In this document: positions 23,442-34,463 of the stretch, piece after piece
Layout of the letters: every line of letters starts with the position of its first letter
Position numbering within the stretch: position 1 is the first letter of the stretch
Source of the DNA: Emmonsiellopsis sp. PD_33
Taxonomy: Eukaryota; Ascomycota; Eurotiomycetes; Onygenales; Ajellomycetaceae
Length of the DNA: 47,503 nucleotides
Direction of reading: 5' to 3'
Assembly: GCA_032988165.1 (NCBI GenBank)
Contig: JANTQF010000272.1
Span: forward strand, 1 to 47,503
Program-made: the position numbers and the translations under genes
Notes under the pieces: model-generated
Databases searched by the model: none
The model's input: only the letters and a program-made list of their open reading frames with translations
What the model was told of the DNA's origin: nothing

Positions 23442-24212
23442 GTCTGACTACAAGCTTGCGAACGTTCTCTCCACGTCGGCGGGGTCTTTGCAATATCAAC
23501 TTGACGGAGGGGGATATCAACCACGGAGCACGAGACGGCCGAAACAGCTAATCAAGAGATTAATACAGTCCCCATATCAAGCTTCATAAAGTTTTCCGTG
23601 TTCATTTTCGCGCACTGTTTTGACACTGAGCCACCCTCGCCTTCAAGAAGTGGTGTGATATAGCGTCGATAAGATGTTGTGGATAAGAAGAAGCTTAACT
23701 TGCGACGCGATTAACGCGTCGATCGTCGATGAGGAGTTAAGCGGGCAATTAAGCAGCAACAGATGGTGATTCATAAGATTCTGAGGACTTCAAAATGGTC
23801 GCATAAATTTGAAAAATTCTCTCGTGCATTTTACAAATGATTAAATGTGCTTTTTCTACTCAAATGGGGAGATCGCTTCTTGTCAGAGCGGAATATCAAG
23901 ACACGAGATCACATGACCTATGATGGAAAGCCGGTGGGAGTGAGCGGGATCGTAATGATGAAGCGAGGAATAAGATCGATAGATCAGTGCTGTTATATTG
24001 TTCTAATTATATCCTATATTTCGTGTTGACGACAACTGCTCGTATATAATTAAGGAATCGGGCGTCTATTCAATTAAAAATATCGTAATAATCCACAAAA
24101 TATCCTCAAAGAATATCGTATGGGACCAATTTAAAGGGGTCAATTCATATGAACCTGTCCAATAATCATTTCCCCATGCATTTATCCAATTCATACCACT
24201 AATTTACCACCT
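23442..24212. other. Gene-free region with an inverted repeat, between Mis6 and CLPTM1
   Basis: About 770 bases, moderately AT-rich in the right half. It holds the Mis6 promoter and the CLPTM1 3' UTR. A perfect inverted repeat CGACGCG-ATTAA-CGCGTCG lies at 23703-23721, with further CGTCGAT copies around it (about 23665-23730). No coding frame is convincing and I find no transposon ends. Confidence 0.45.
23703..23721. repeat. 7-bp inverted repeat, 5-nt spacer
   Basis: CGACGCG, spacer ATTAA, then CGCGTCG. It could be a dimeric transcription-factor site upstream of the Mis6 gene, about 260 bp from its ATG, or a chance palindrome. Confidence 0.5.
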
Positions 24213-26332
24213 CTACCTCCGTTTCCGCGCTGATTCCTTGGTCGGCTTTGAGCCCGAAGCCTTTGCGTCGGGCTTCGGCACAGGAGATGCAGAATCCTCC
24301 AAAGCCTTAGGCTCCTTGTCAGTCTTGGCCTTGCTGTCTTGTTCTTCTTCCTCGTCATCACCGCCTTGCCCGAACTCGTTAACGCGCGTGTAGTCAACCT
24401 TGTATTTGTAGCTCTGGTACACCCAGATGAAGAAAATCACGTCATCTCTGAGGGTGGCCAGTCTGTGGAGGGTTGGCATCTTGATAGTGAAAGCGAAGAG
24501 ATCATCGATGAAGGTGTTGAGGAACTTGTAGGTCAGGGCTTTTCCAGGCATATGGGCGACAGACTAGGACATATTATTAGAAAAATAGACATTTACGAAA
24601 AATGGTGAAAATGTACTTACCTTCAGGCGATAATTGATGTAGAGACTAGGAACCATCATGAGGAATCCATACGCGTAGACACTTCCCACCAAAGTCTCAA
24701 TGACGAAGGAGTACCACGACTTGTGGTCTTCATAAACAAGGCTGTATATGGCGTATGCGCCGAGTAACGGCACGGCAATAATGTAGAGATACTTGAAGGC
24801 GATCTCATCATACTCCTTAGTCTTTTGCTCAGTCTCGGTAAGCTTGTGCTTGTCTTCAAAGACGACAACTAATGGGAGGAATGAGAACGAGGAACCCGGT
24901 TGTGGTGGGCGCACTCGGACGTCAACGGTTTTTGTGATCTTCCAAGCTTCCAACAGAATACCGAAACCTTGGCCTGCGAGAATCATCCATGAGGTGCCTT
25001 CGCTGTTATCAAGGAGGTAAAGGAAGATGATAGTTTGCATGAAAACATTAGCAAGAATCGTTCGAACGGAGGTACCGACAACATCCTTCTTCTGGCGCCA
25101 GTGAGCCTGCTCAATATTAGCGACAATCTGGGGGGCTACGGTGATATGGATCACTTACAATATCGTTTTTGAACGCCAAACCTTCAAAAACCATGTGCAG
25201 GATACTCACAATGGCGGTAGTCAAAAGAAGATAACTGTTGGTATCCAGCAAAATTTCCTTGAAAGTTTCAAACTCGCTCCCATCACCACCAGCGGGCATG
25301 GGGCCACCACTTGCAGCGTTCCTTTGAGTTTGCTTTACGCTTTCATCAACGTTGGCATAAATACCGAACTTCCAGTTTTTGAGATTGTTAAGTGAAATCC
25401 TGAGGGGCAGTGTCTCGACGGTGGAATTCAACTCAGTCATATGGCTCCTCAGCTGCCAGAACGTATTAACAAACAGGACTGGGTAGTACCATCCATTCTG
25501 CCCCGTAGCATCCCTAGCGTTGGTTCTCTCGAGTTGGAGGTACTGCCGGGCAGCCGGTGGCATGGTCTGAAAGTTGAGAATTCCAGTATCAGGGATGATC
25601 GAGAAGGTAACATTAGGATGATAGAACAATCCGATTTGCGTAGCTTGGGGAGCTTCTTCTTCTTCCACCTCTTCCGTCTCATCCGAGCTGAGGAGGTTCT
25701 TCAGCTTCTTGACCTTTTTCTTCGGCAGATACTGGGTCAAGGGCCGGCGGAAGTAGACAGCATCGGCGGGGCTATAGTCTTTGGCTTTTGGGTCGAGGGG
25801 CTTTCCGGTGAGGGACATGTAGAAGTGCGCCCAGAGGGTGGCATTTTGCTGCACTGCCTTCGGGACGACGAAGCTAGTAACGATTTCTCTGTTTTCGTCG
25901 AAGTCTCCAATCGTAAAGTTCTTCTCGTCCACCACCTTGGACGAATCTTCGGGGGCAGAGGCTGGCGAGGCAATATGCGGGGCCGAGGAGACAAATACGG
26001 TGAGGTCTACCGAGCTATCCATGGGCCATATCGGCGCAACACGCTGTGGAATAGCGGTGGCATTGGTGATGGTGTGGATATCCGGCCGATTAGCAAAAGA
26101 GGGAATGTCTCCTTGCTGCACGGAGCTCGTGGGTCCGGTTTTGGAGGGGCCGAAGAACTGCGAGATCAAATACTGGGTTCCAATGAAGACAGCTAGACCT
26201 TGGACGGCGGCCTTGATGGCAGACTGCGTAGTAGCTATTAGCTAGATGCGCATGAGCAAGGGGCAGGGCAGAAACGGAACAACTTACGCCTGTCGAGCCC
26301 TGCTCCTCCGGAGGTTGCGCACGCCCGGACAT
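24213..26332 (-). CDS. CLPTM1: CLPTM1 family multipass membrane protein
   Basis: Four exons: 26332-26288, 26223-25159, 25106-24621 and 24563-24213, encoding 648 residues (animal CLPTM1 is about 670). Introns are 52-64 nt with GTAAGT donors. Layout: short cytosolic N-terminus; a first membrane helix (about 20-40); a large luminal domain with N-glycosylation sequons (NATA, NFTI, NATL, NVTF, NSTV) and a charged lysine/glutamate loop; then several membrane helices from about residue 330 to 530 (LLLTTAIVSILHMVFEGLAF, TILANVFMQTIIFLYLL, YLYIIAVPLLGAYAIYSLVY); and a charged cytosolic tail ending ARKRR. The segment VEDHKSWYSF-type motif (EDHKSWYSFVIETLVGS) is family-typical. CLPTM1/CLPTM1L proteins are ER membrane proteins linked to lipid scrambling in GPI-anchor synthesis and to receptor retention. 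Confidence 0.93.
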
Positions 26333-26743
26333 GGTGCAGGATAGGGATATCAAAGTAGACGGTGGGGTGTGCAGCAAGGACAGACGTCAGGAGCCGGGGA
26401 GCTTTTTATGCGGCTCTGATGCCACCTTATCTGACTAGTCAGCTATCGGACTAGCGCGGATGGGTTGCTTGGCGCGCCGGAGCTTCGGCGCCGCAGCCCC
26501 GAGACGAGACGTCACTCGCGGGGAAGAGCCGCTTGGATATCAGACATGTCTCCTTTTGATGTCCACGCTCCTCAACGTCTGTATATATATATGCCGGTGG
26601 CCTCTAGAGTTTTGTTGTTCGTTTGTCTTCTCTCCAGCGTGCTGTAGATCAGCCAATGCGTTCGCTGTACTGAACAGTTCTTGAAACATACTACCCCTGA
26701 TTATGGATATCATGCCGCAATTGTCCTCGAGCAGTCTACGCAG
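26333..26743. promoter_or_regulatory. Divergent promoter region of CLPTM1 and the SDR-like gene
   Basis: A 411-bp interval between two start codons. It has a GATA-type core (CTTATCT, near 26428), a GC-rich stretch (GGCGCGCCGGAGCTTCGGCGCCG) and a TATATATATA string near 26582-26591, which would suit the right-hand gene. No gene is seen. Confidence 0.4.
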
Positions 26744-28269
26744 ATGACGGACAATCCCACTTCTCCAGGCTCCGTGCCTTCTCACTTTCCTGCTCATGAT
26801 GGCCCGCGGGTCTGGGTTCTGTCCGCGGGCAGCTCACCCATTGGCATCTCTCTTGCGCGCCAGCTGATCGCCCATGGTGATATCGTCGTCGCTGGTGTTC
26901 CGAAATCGAACCCTGAGCGGGAGGACCCCCGTACTCTGGGCTTCGAAGCTTTTTTGAATGAACTATCTCAGCATGATCTTGGATGGAGAGAGCGGCTGAA
27001 GCCTGTGGTCTTTGATATTAGGTCTGGTCCCCGTGCGGCAAATGGAAAAACATGATATTCTCATGTGCTAGCGCGATGGTATAAGAGAGCCTAGCTGATG
27101 GGCACCTATCTATCACAGAATGGTGAATGAATGCCAGGCTATTATAGCAGAAGCTATTGGCTCGTTCGGCCGAGTGGATATTATTGTCTGCTGCACAAGC
27201 CAAGGTATTTCATAGCTCTTCCCTTGCGGAGTTCTACATAGATGATATGTCTAAAGTGTCACTCCACTTGTATACTGTATCTAACGATTCGTACAGCAAT
27301 AATCGGCACCGTTGAGGAACTCTCTGCCTCAGAACGAACCCAAATGTTGGTAAAAGATCAGTTTGAAACCAATTACTTTGGACCCGTGAACTTGATCAAG
27401 GCCACATTGCCCCAATTCCGGCGGCAGAAATCCGGCCACGTTATTGTACTTGGGGGAATTAGTACGGACTCTACGCGCTTTTCACAAACAAGCTTTTCCC
27501 TAACTCTTATTCTTAGCCGGACATATTGGCACCCCCGGGCTAGGAGTCTACTGCGCAGCAGGCTGGGCTCTTGAGGGCTTCTGTGACGTACGTTCCCCCA
27601 GTACGACATACATCACCCTCTCCAATCCCAGCTAACGATAACATCCAGAGTCTCGCCTACGAAATCGCCCCCTTCAACATCCGCCTAACAATTCTCCAAA
27701 GCAGCATCGAAATCGGCATCCTCACAAACCTCATAACCAGCGTCCCCCCAATCCTCCCCGCCTATTCCCCCTCCACCAACCACGCACCCTTATTCCGCGG
27801 AATCATGAACGGACTACTCTCCCGCCTCCCAAACCTCCGCCAACACAGCCAATCCCCCGAAGCACGCCCCGCGTCCGCGTCCGCGTCCTCCCCCATCTCC
27901 CCAACCTTCCCGACAACGGCAGCAGACCCAACGCACCACGCAAACGGCCGCTCCCGCGCCCGTGAAGCCCCCGAATCCGACCTCCCTTTCTCCTCCCCCG
28001 CCGTCGTTTCCCTCTACCCACCTCTCAGCGCAGCCCATCTAGACGCGCTAACGGCCGAAACTATCCATGCAATTACCGCCATCGGCGGACATGAGAACCC
28101 TCCCGCACGGCATATTGTGGGCTCAGAGGGGATCGCGGCGGTGAAAGAGAAGTTGAAGACGGTTACGGAGGAGTTGGAGGATTTCATTGAGTGTAGTAGT
28201 GCGGTGGATATCAATTTTGACGCGGGGTTGAGGGGTGGGGTTGGAGAGGAGAAGTTTAGGTTTGTTTGA
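26744..28269 (+). CDS. SDR-fold protein with a degenerate active site
   Basis: Five exons: 26744-27021, 27119-27204, 27297-27461, 27517-27587 and 27649-28269, encoding 406 residues. The phases fit exactly, and four of the five exon joins restore SDR-like sequence; the first donor (GTCTGG) is weak. The body looks like a classical short-chain dehydrogenase: VWVLSAGSSPIGISLARQL (24-42), GRVDIIVCCTSQ, NYFGPVNLIKATLPQ, GTPGLGVYCAAGWALEGFCDSL. The catalytic motifs have decayed. The nucleotide loop is AGSSPIG (28-34), NNAG is CTSQ, the Ser position is Gly175, and after Tyr188 the YxxxK lysine is Gly192. A Pro/Ser-rich insert (about 255-320) and a helical C-terminus follow. It may be a non-catalytic SDR relative; its substrate is unknown. 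Confidence 0.8.
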
Positions 28270-28929
28270 GGTTGTATTTGTTGACTAAAGGGGGTAGTTT
28301 CCAAGAGTAGGGGTGGATGCTCATGTGTTTATACGACGCACACCCTCCTTACCCGCCCGGAAATTTTCTCGTGCCTTCTCTTTTTCGGAACGTTCCGCTT
28401 ATAGTCGTCCCTATTGACTAGGGAGATGTGACGTCATGCACGAGAGTTCTCCCCTTGTAGAAGAAATATATATATATACATATTATAACTCCATCTCGCT
28501 GGAAGAACGTCACCGGCGGATACTATATCAAATCAACTAACACAAAGCAAGAATCGATCAATTCAACCACCTAAGTAGAACTACTTCTTAAAACGGAGCG
28601 AGGACCTCTAGGGAGGAGAAAAAAGAAGAGAAAGAATGAACCAATTTGCTAATATTTGCCATAGAACAGCCCTACATGCCATGCCATCCATCCATCCGTC
28701 CCTAACTTGACTTAACTTACCTACCCGCCCTATCGGCGGGTAACTAAACATCCCATCCCATGTAGAAAACGAAAACCCTCACGACCTATCACCCCTCACT
28801 ATCAAAACAATCAATGACACCAATCCACCACCGCACTACTGATAATACAACAAAGAATACTAAAAAAACAAACCCATCTACCATTTCCAAATCGCCCCCT
28901 TCCGCCTCCCATCCCCACCCCGATCCTAC
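28270..28929. other. Tail-to-tail intergenic region with a hairpin
   Basis: Lies between the stop codons of the SDR-like gene (+) and the Asx-homology gene (-). It contains a TATATATATA string (28468-28477) and a perfect stem-loop ACCCGCC-CTATC-GGCGGGT at 28723-28741. No gene is seen. Confidence 0.45.
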
Positions 28930-31081
28930 CTATCCCTTCATCCTAACAAACCACCCCTGCCTAACCTCCCACAAACTGCCCATATCCTGATTATCGCGAT
29001 AACAGCGAAACTCCTTCCAGGCATTCCCATTGGGAGGGTCCGTGATGCGGCCGTCGATTTCTAAGATTCTGCTACCCAGACGGCCGGGCCCGTTGATGGA
29101 GGGGATTATTATGTCTTTTGGCTCTTCGGGGGTGGTAATTGTTGGTTCCGGTACGAGTGTTGGTTCCGGGGTAGTGCTGTGGTGGTGGCCGTTGGTCGTG
29201 GGGATTTCTTCGGGAGACGGCGTCGGGTTGATGGATGGGTCGTTATTCGCTTCTGTATCCTGCTGTGCTGGAATCTGCTCTTCTGGTTTGACAACCTCGG
29301 CAGCATCAATCGCCATGGGCACCTCTGGTTCTTCAGGTCCTTTATTCGCTTCTGTATCCTGCCGTGGCGTAATTTCATCTTCCGCCTTGACAGCCTCGTC
29401 ATCGTCAACCGCCATGGTCACCCCGGATTCCTCAGGTTCTTCGACTTCTGAGCCATTAGCTGCTTCTAGTAGCATATCTCCAAGCGTAACCGCGCCCGTG
29501 GGTTCGGTTGTAGAGTAATCTGGCTCATTTACCCACCCTATCGGAGACGAGACATCCATAGCATCCGAGAGTTCAGAGTCCGAATCGTCCGTCGAGGGGG
29601 GGTAATGGATGCTTTGGAGCGGCTTGGTTTTGGGGGTATCGATGTTCATTGGGTCTGGTTGGACTTTAGGAGCAGCTGGGGAAGGTAGAGATGGTTCGGG
29701 GTTGGTGGGGAGTTGGTCGAGGTTGGATGATGAGGTGGCTTCGATATCAGGTATCGTTGGTTGGGTATTTGCTTTTGTGTATTCGTGGCCGTTCGTGATG
29801 GTATCAGGGACGGCGGGGTTGCTCGTCTCGGTCATTGCCTCCACGGAAGAAGGTTGAGATGATTTCCCTTCATTTCCCTCCTGCTGGACAGATCGATGCG
29901 TCAAACCGGCATGATTGGTTCCATTAGTTGGTATATCAGTAGCTTCTGTCTTTAATACCATATCGTCCTGTTTCGAAGAAGCCCCTCCGTTCATGGGATG
30001 AGAATCATGTCGTAGAAAAACGCGCTGCCCGGGCGGGAGAGCAAACGTAAGCAAATTCCCATTGCTCTCAATGATCTATATCCTGTTAGTAATTCCCACG
30101 TCTAACGATGCAACAAAACAATAAAAACAACACACTCACCCTCGCCTCTTTCTCCACTAGCACCTTCACCCCCGACTTCCCAAAAACCCTCGAATACTTC
30201 CACACATCCCCCACCCTGACCACACCCTCCTTAACCAGCGTCTCCAGCTTCACTTTACTACTCTCCCCCGCAATAACCGCATGATCAAGCTTCTGCTTCT
30301 GGCCCCAGAACTCCTCAAACTGCTCCTCCTTGAACCGATCAAACTCGCCCTGAGCTCTCTCCTCCATGGCTTCTGCAGCCTGGCGCTGCCATTCGGGATC
30401 GTATTTGCCGCTTTGTAGGTCGAGCTGGAACTGGCGCACAGCGTCACGCCAGTTATTCGAGTAGCGGACGAAAGAGTCTGGGAGCGGCGGAATGATAGCG
30501 TTTGGGTCGGAGGGTTCGGAGGGTTCGACGAGGCGTTGGATGTCGTCGGGCAATAGAGAGATAATTTCCTTCTTCTCATTTTCGTCTAGACACGTCCAGG
30601 CATTGGGGTTGGCAAGCAATTTCTATACGTATATAAATATGATTTTTAGCGACGGGTTACTAGAAATGAGAAATGCGCAACCACATACCACCAAATCAAC
30701 ATCAATGATCCGCGACTTGGAGCTGGTGGTCAACTGCTCCTCACTCCAGGGGTTCTTCTTGGAAGCTCTGCCGGGAGGGCGTCGAGCCGCCGACTTGCGG
30801 ACACCCGCCGAGGCCATTTTGGGCGGTTTCGCGGCGGTGGTCTTCGTGGTCTGTTTGGATTTCGGGGCATTACTAGCTGGTTTCTCCGGAGCTTGAGCAC
30901 GGCGGGCTGCACGGGGTCTGGGGCATAGTAGTGGAGTTAGCCAGCTGCCCGCTTGCAAGACCAAAGCTGAAGCGACGGATATAGAGCGGATGAATCGAGG
31001 TTATACATACTGCTTCGGGGATGACGCGGGAGTTTTGCCGGCGCCGACCGCCTTCTGCTTCCGGGGGCGGCCGCGGGGCAT
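28930..31081 (-). CDS. AT-hook and Asx-homology (ASXH/DEUBAD-like) chromatin protein
   Basis: Four exons: 31081-31011, 30917-30689, 30622-30140 and 30075-28930, encoding 642 residues. The protein starts MPRGRPRKQK, an AT-hook core for AT-rich DNA, followed by a Lys/Arg/Ala-rich segment. Residues about 80-250 look like the Asx homology domain: NPWSEEQLTT, LLANPNAWTCLDENEKKEII, SLLPDDIQRL, then WRDAVRQFQLDLQSGKYDPEW and EEFWGQKQ. In animals this domain (ASXL/Asx) binds and activates the BAP1/Calypso deubiquitinase that acts on ubiquitinated histone H2A. The C-terminal half is acidic and Pro/Thr/Ser-rich with an imperfect internal repeat (QDTEAN twice), and ends in a conserved-looking aromatic block (WKEFRCYRDN...SLWEVRQGWF). 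No PHD finger is evident. It is divergent from SEC22 by only 164 bp. Confidence 0.75.
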
Positions 31082-31245
31082 TGTTTCTCCGGGCAGCTGT
31101 TGACGTCGGCAAGAGAGCTCGACGATCTGGCTTGATGCGAAACTACACCTCTTTGTCTCTGGCGGGTGCTTAAATACCACACGCTCTCTCTCGGGCTGTA
31201 ATGACAAGCTGAAGAAGACGGCGAGAAACACAGAAGCTGCACACA
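31082..31245. promoter_or_regulatory. Compact divergent promoter of the Asx-homology gene and SEC22
   Basis: Only 164 bp separate the two start codons, so both promoters must overlap here. No clear TATA box is seen. Confidence 0.5.
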
Positions 31246-32223
31246 ATGATCAGGTCAACCCAGATTGCGAGGCTGCGTGATGGTGCGTGGCTCTGCTCAA
31301 ACAAGTCCTGCGTGTTGCCCTGTAGAATGAGCTAACGGACGAGTGAATTGCTTGCAGGCCTTATGCTTACTGCTTCCATGGACGAGCAGCAGGTGTGTGC
31401 AGTCTCTCTTCCATTCACTGCTCGCTGGCTGGCTTTGTCAGTGACGGTGACGTATGTCTTATTTTCGTTGCGCTGACCATGGGGGGATTTCACACAGGCA
31501 GAGCCGGGGCTGTTAGAAGTCCAGCGGCAAACCCCGGTGGTATTCAACCGGTTGAATCGCCACTCTGAGCAGCAGGCTAGTATAGAGTCGGGGCAGTATA
31601 CGCTACAGTATGTTTGATACAGCACTCCACTCAATAATGGTACCGCTAAACAGATCCCATTTCCCTACATCCAGCTACCTAATTAAAGACGAGGCCTGCT
31701 TCCTCTGCATTTCCGACCATTCCTACCCGCGCAAACTCGCCTTCACCTACCTCGCTGACCTCGCCACTGAATTTACAACAACCTACAAGCCCTCACAATA
31801 CAGTTCGCGCACCCTCCGTCCGTACGCCCTTGTCGCGTTTGAAACCTTTATCAACCGAACAAAGAAAACATACCAGGACACCCGCGCCTCCCAAAACCTG
31901 GGGAAGCTAAATGACGAACTCCGCGACGTAACCAAGGTCATGACGAGGAACATTGAGGATCTGATATATCGGGGGGATAGTCTGGAGCGCATGGGGGAGA
32001 TGTCCGGCAGACTGAGGGAGGATAGTCAGAAATATCGAAAGGCCGCGGTGAGGATAAACTGGGAGTTGTTGGTGAAGCAGGTATGTGAAACAGCCCATTC
32101 TTTGTCCTTGGCTATATACGAATGTTGGTTCTGGCTGACTCTGGCTTTTGCTTCTTTCAGTATGGCCCCTTTGCCGCGCTCGGTTTCATCATACTTTTCT
32201 TCCTCATTTGGCGGTTTTTTTAA
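31246..32223 (+). CDS. SEC22: R-SNARE Sec22
   Basis: Five exons: 31246-31282, 31358-31392, 31498-31607, 31675-32080 and 32161-32223, encoding 216 residues, the usual length. All introns have standard signals, and the first three exons are very short. The N-terminal longin domain is MIRSTQIARLRDG, LMLTASMDEQQ, VVFNRLNRHSEQQASIESG, then YLIKDEACFLCISDHSYPRK and LAFTYLADLATEF. The SNARE helix (about 133-190) carries IEDLIYRGDSLERMGEMSG, with the zero-layer arginine in YRGD. The last exon encodes the tail anchor (PFAALGFIILFFLIWRFF). Sec22 works in ER-Golgi transport in both directions and at ER-plasma-membrane contacts. Confidence 0.97.
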
Positions 32224-32609
32224 TGTCATAATAGCGCCTCCTGTTTTCTCTGTTTTGTTCTCTCACCCTTTGCCTCTCTTGATGAATGATATCTCCTTCT
32301 TTTCTGTCTTTGTTGTAATAATATACCCCGGCAGGACCGTTTTCTTTCTCGTGTGTCCCATACGGATATACGATATCACCAAATCCTCACATGGGGGATA
32401 TGTTTCTAGACCAATCATAGACATGGAATCGGCTTCGGCTGTCGGGATCCCCGCAGTGGGAGGGTGGAAACGGGAAATGCGGCATGGCGATTAGTCCTGC
32501 TCATGTGAAGTGCGATTCCTTGCCCGAGTTTGTCCAAACCCCGTCCATAACGCACGGAACAGATATGCTCCATCCCAATGTAATAAAAAATAATATCCTT
32601 CCCCCCCTC
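32224..32609. other. Tail-to-tail intergenic region SEC22/ELP5
   Basis: 386 bases between two stop codons on opposite strands. It should hold both 3' UTRs. The open frame that continues from SEC22 exon 4 through 32494 is intron read-through and not a separate gene. Confidence 0.5.
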
Positions 32610-34046
32610 TCAAATCTCATCTTCCTCCTCATCAAAATCATCCTCCTCACCCATATCATAAAGAATTCTCCCGCCTTCCCCAGGGCCCTCCCCCTTCTGC
32701 GCATCAAAATACGGCAACACGACCCCTTCCCTCTCCCTTCTCTGCCTTTCCGTCAGGCCAAGGTCAAACGTTGATTCAGGCTCCTGCTCCCAGCCCTCCT
32801 TCCCAGCCTCCCCGGCTTCCTCCTCTTCGCGACGTCGGTAGAGTGGATGGTCATCTAGCAAGATCGCAACCTCTTTGATTTGGTGCGCGGGGATTTTTGA
32901 GGGCGGGGGCAGGTGGTACCATTCTACCACGCCCCGGCCACTTTTGCGGCGGTGTTCCATTTCGATTACGAGCCCGCTGGCATCGTGGTTTCCGTGGTGC
33001 TGATGGTGGTGGTGGCTGTGATTGACCCGGCCGATAATCACTCCGTCAGCCTCTTCTGCGAGCCCGAATACGGGCGCCATGAGGCTTCGGTCCCTGGCTG
33101 CCTTTTCGGCTAGGATGTGGCTGAGCGAGTGCACGGTGAGGATTGTGGTGGCGAGGTAGGTTAGGAGGGATAAGGGGGAAGGGGTGTAGGGGGAGGATTT
33201 GGGGGGTAGGGGGATGTCGGTGTGGTAGATTGCGATTAGGGAGGTGGATGGGAGGGTTGCTGTGGGTGTGGGTGGGGCTAGGAGGGAACTGAGGTAGTTT
33301 GCTAGATTTACTTGGCCGCCGTCACGTTTGCGGGATATCAGGGGGTGGATTGAGTCGATTATTATGAGGGATCCTGGGGGTTGTGTGAGTGTGATTTGGT
33401 TTTTGCTGGTGAAAGGGGGGTATATGGACTTACTTTTTGAGGGGAGATTGGATGCACTACCCCCTGATGATTGAATGGACGAGGACGCTGCGGTCACTTC
33501 TTTTGCAATTTCGGCCAGCGTCTTTCGACGGGCGGTGATGAACGTGTCGACGCTTTCTGGGCGGGTTAGGGTCTCGAAGGAGACGAAGATGGTGTGGACT
33601 TTTGAGAGCTAGGAGGGATAGAGATGTTAGCGGAGAGGCGGTTTAGATGATTTTAAAAATATATATTTAACACGAATAGGATGCAATGCGTTAAAAGGTG
33701 TTTTTTGGTCATAAGAAGGCCAGCGGAGGGAGGAAAACAGATTCAATATCAGGATATAAAAATGCGATCCTTGCATACGCGGATTCCCCCGCCATAGAAG
33801 AGAGCTTCTTGATAGACATTCCAAGAAGTACAATGCATAAATATACAAAAAATAAACCTGGCAGAACATAACCAATCGAAACATTACCTTTGCTCGTCTG
33901 ATATACTCCTGAATCAGCGGGGTAGCGGATTGTTCCAGCGAGTCCAGCAGCAGAGTTAGCGGGGAGGCGGAATCCCGCAGACTGAGCAGCTTTGATATAA
34001 GCAGCAGGTTGTGCGTCCGCCGGTGCGAGACATTGGTCGAAGGCAT
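32610..34046 (-). CDS. ELP5: Elongator complex protein 5
   Basis: Best model is three exons: 34046-33888, 33608-33434 and 33373-32610, encoding 365 residues. The first intron is unusually long (279 nt). The second (60 nt; GTAAGT donor, CCCAG acceptor) is in frame with no stop, so an unspliced version adds 20 residues; splicing gives SKRSLIIIDSIHPLIS, which reads better. The N-terminus (RTHNLLLISKLLSLRDSASP) and the segment VHTIFVSFETLTRPESVDTF fit Elp5/Iki1, a RecA-like subunit of the Elp4-5-6 ring that supports Elongator in modifying wobble uridines of tRNA. The C-terminus is strongly acidic (EEDDFDEEEDEI), as in fungal Elp5. A His-rich loop (HSHHHHQHHGNHD) lies mid-protein. Confidence 0.85.
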
Positions 34047-34463
34047 GTTTATAACTTATTAAAACCTAGAAGAAGCTCCCTTTGACTTGTGAAGTGCCTT
34101 TCCGCTGTGGTGATTTGTATATTATTTTCCCGTAAAGTTTTTTGATGTTGATCAAGCCTGACGTTTGGAGGTTAAAGAACTGCGCAGTTGGCACAGCCCG
34201 CCCGCCGTACACCATCAAAACCTCCAAGCTAAACATCCGGCATCATCTTTCTGCTTTCACGAAGCCACAGAGGGAACCCAACACCTCGACTCTGACGATA
34301 AAAAGACCACAAGGGGCCGACCTCCCCTAAAAACCCAAAATCCTACGCAACCCTACAGTATCGCTCATTTCACCTCCACATCCCCAGATTATCCCCCAAC
34401 TCAACCCAACACGTCTGCTGCCATCCTCCTGACCCGCCTATCAAACAAGAAACCTGGTTGAAG
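34047..34463. promoter_or_regulatory. Divergent promoter of ELP5 and SNRNP27
   Basis: 417 bases between two start codons. No clear TATA box, repeat or RNA gene is seen. Confidence 0.45.

Noticed and set aside
29030..29857. Plus-strand open frames opposite the Asx-homology gene
   Set aside because: They mirror the low-complexity acidic exon on the minus strand and have no splice or domain support.
32224..32494. C-terminal extension of Sec22 by reading through from exon 4
   Set aside because: Splicing at 32081-32160 gives the expected 216-residue tail-anchored Sec22 with a stop at 32223.
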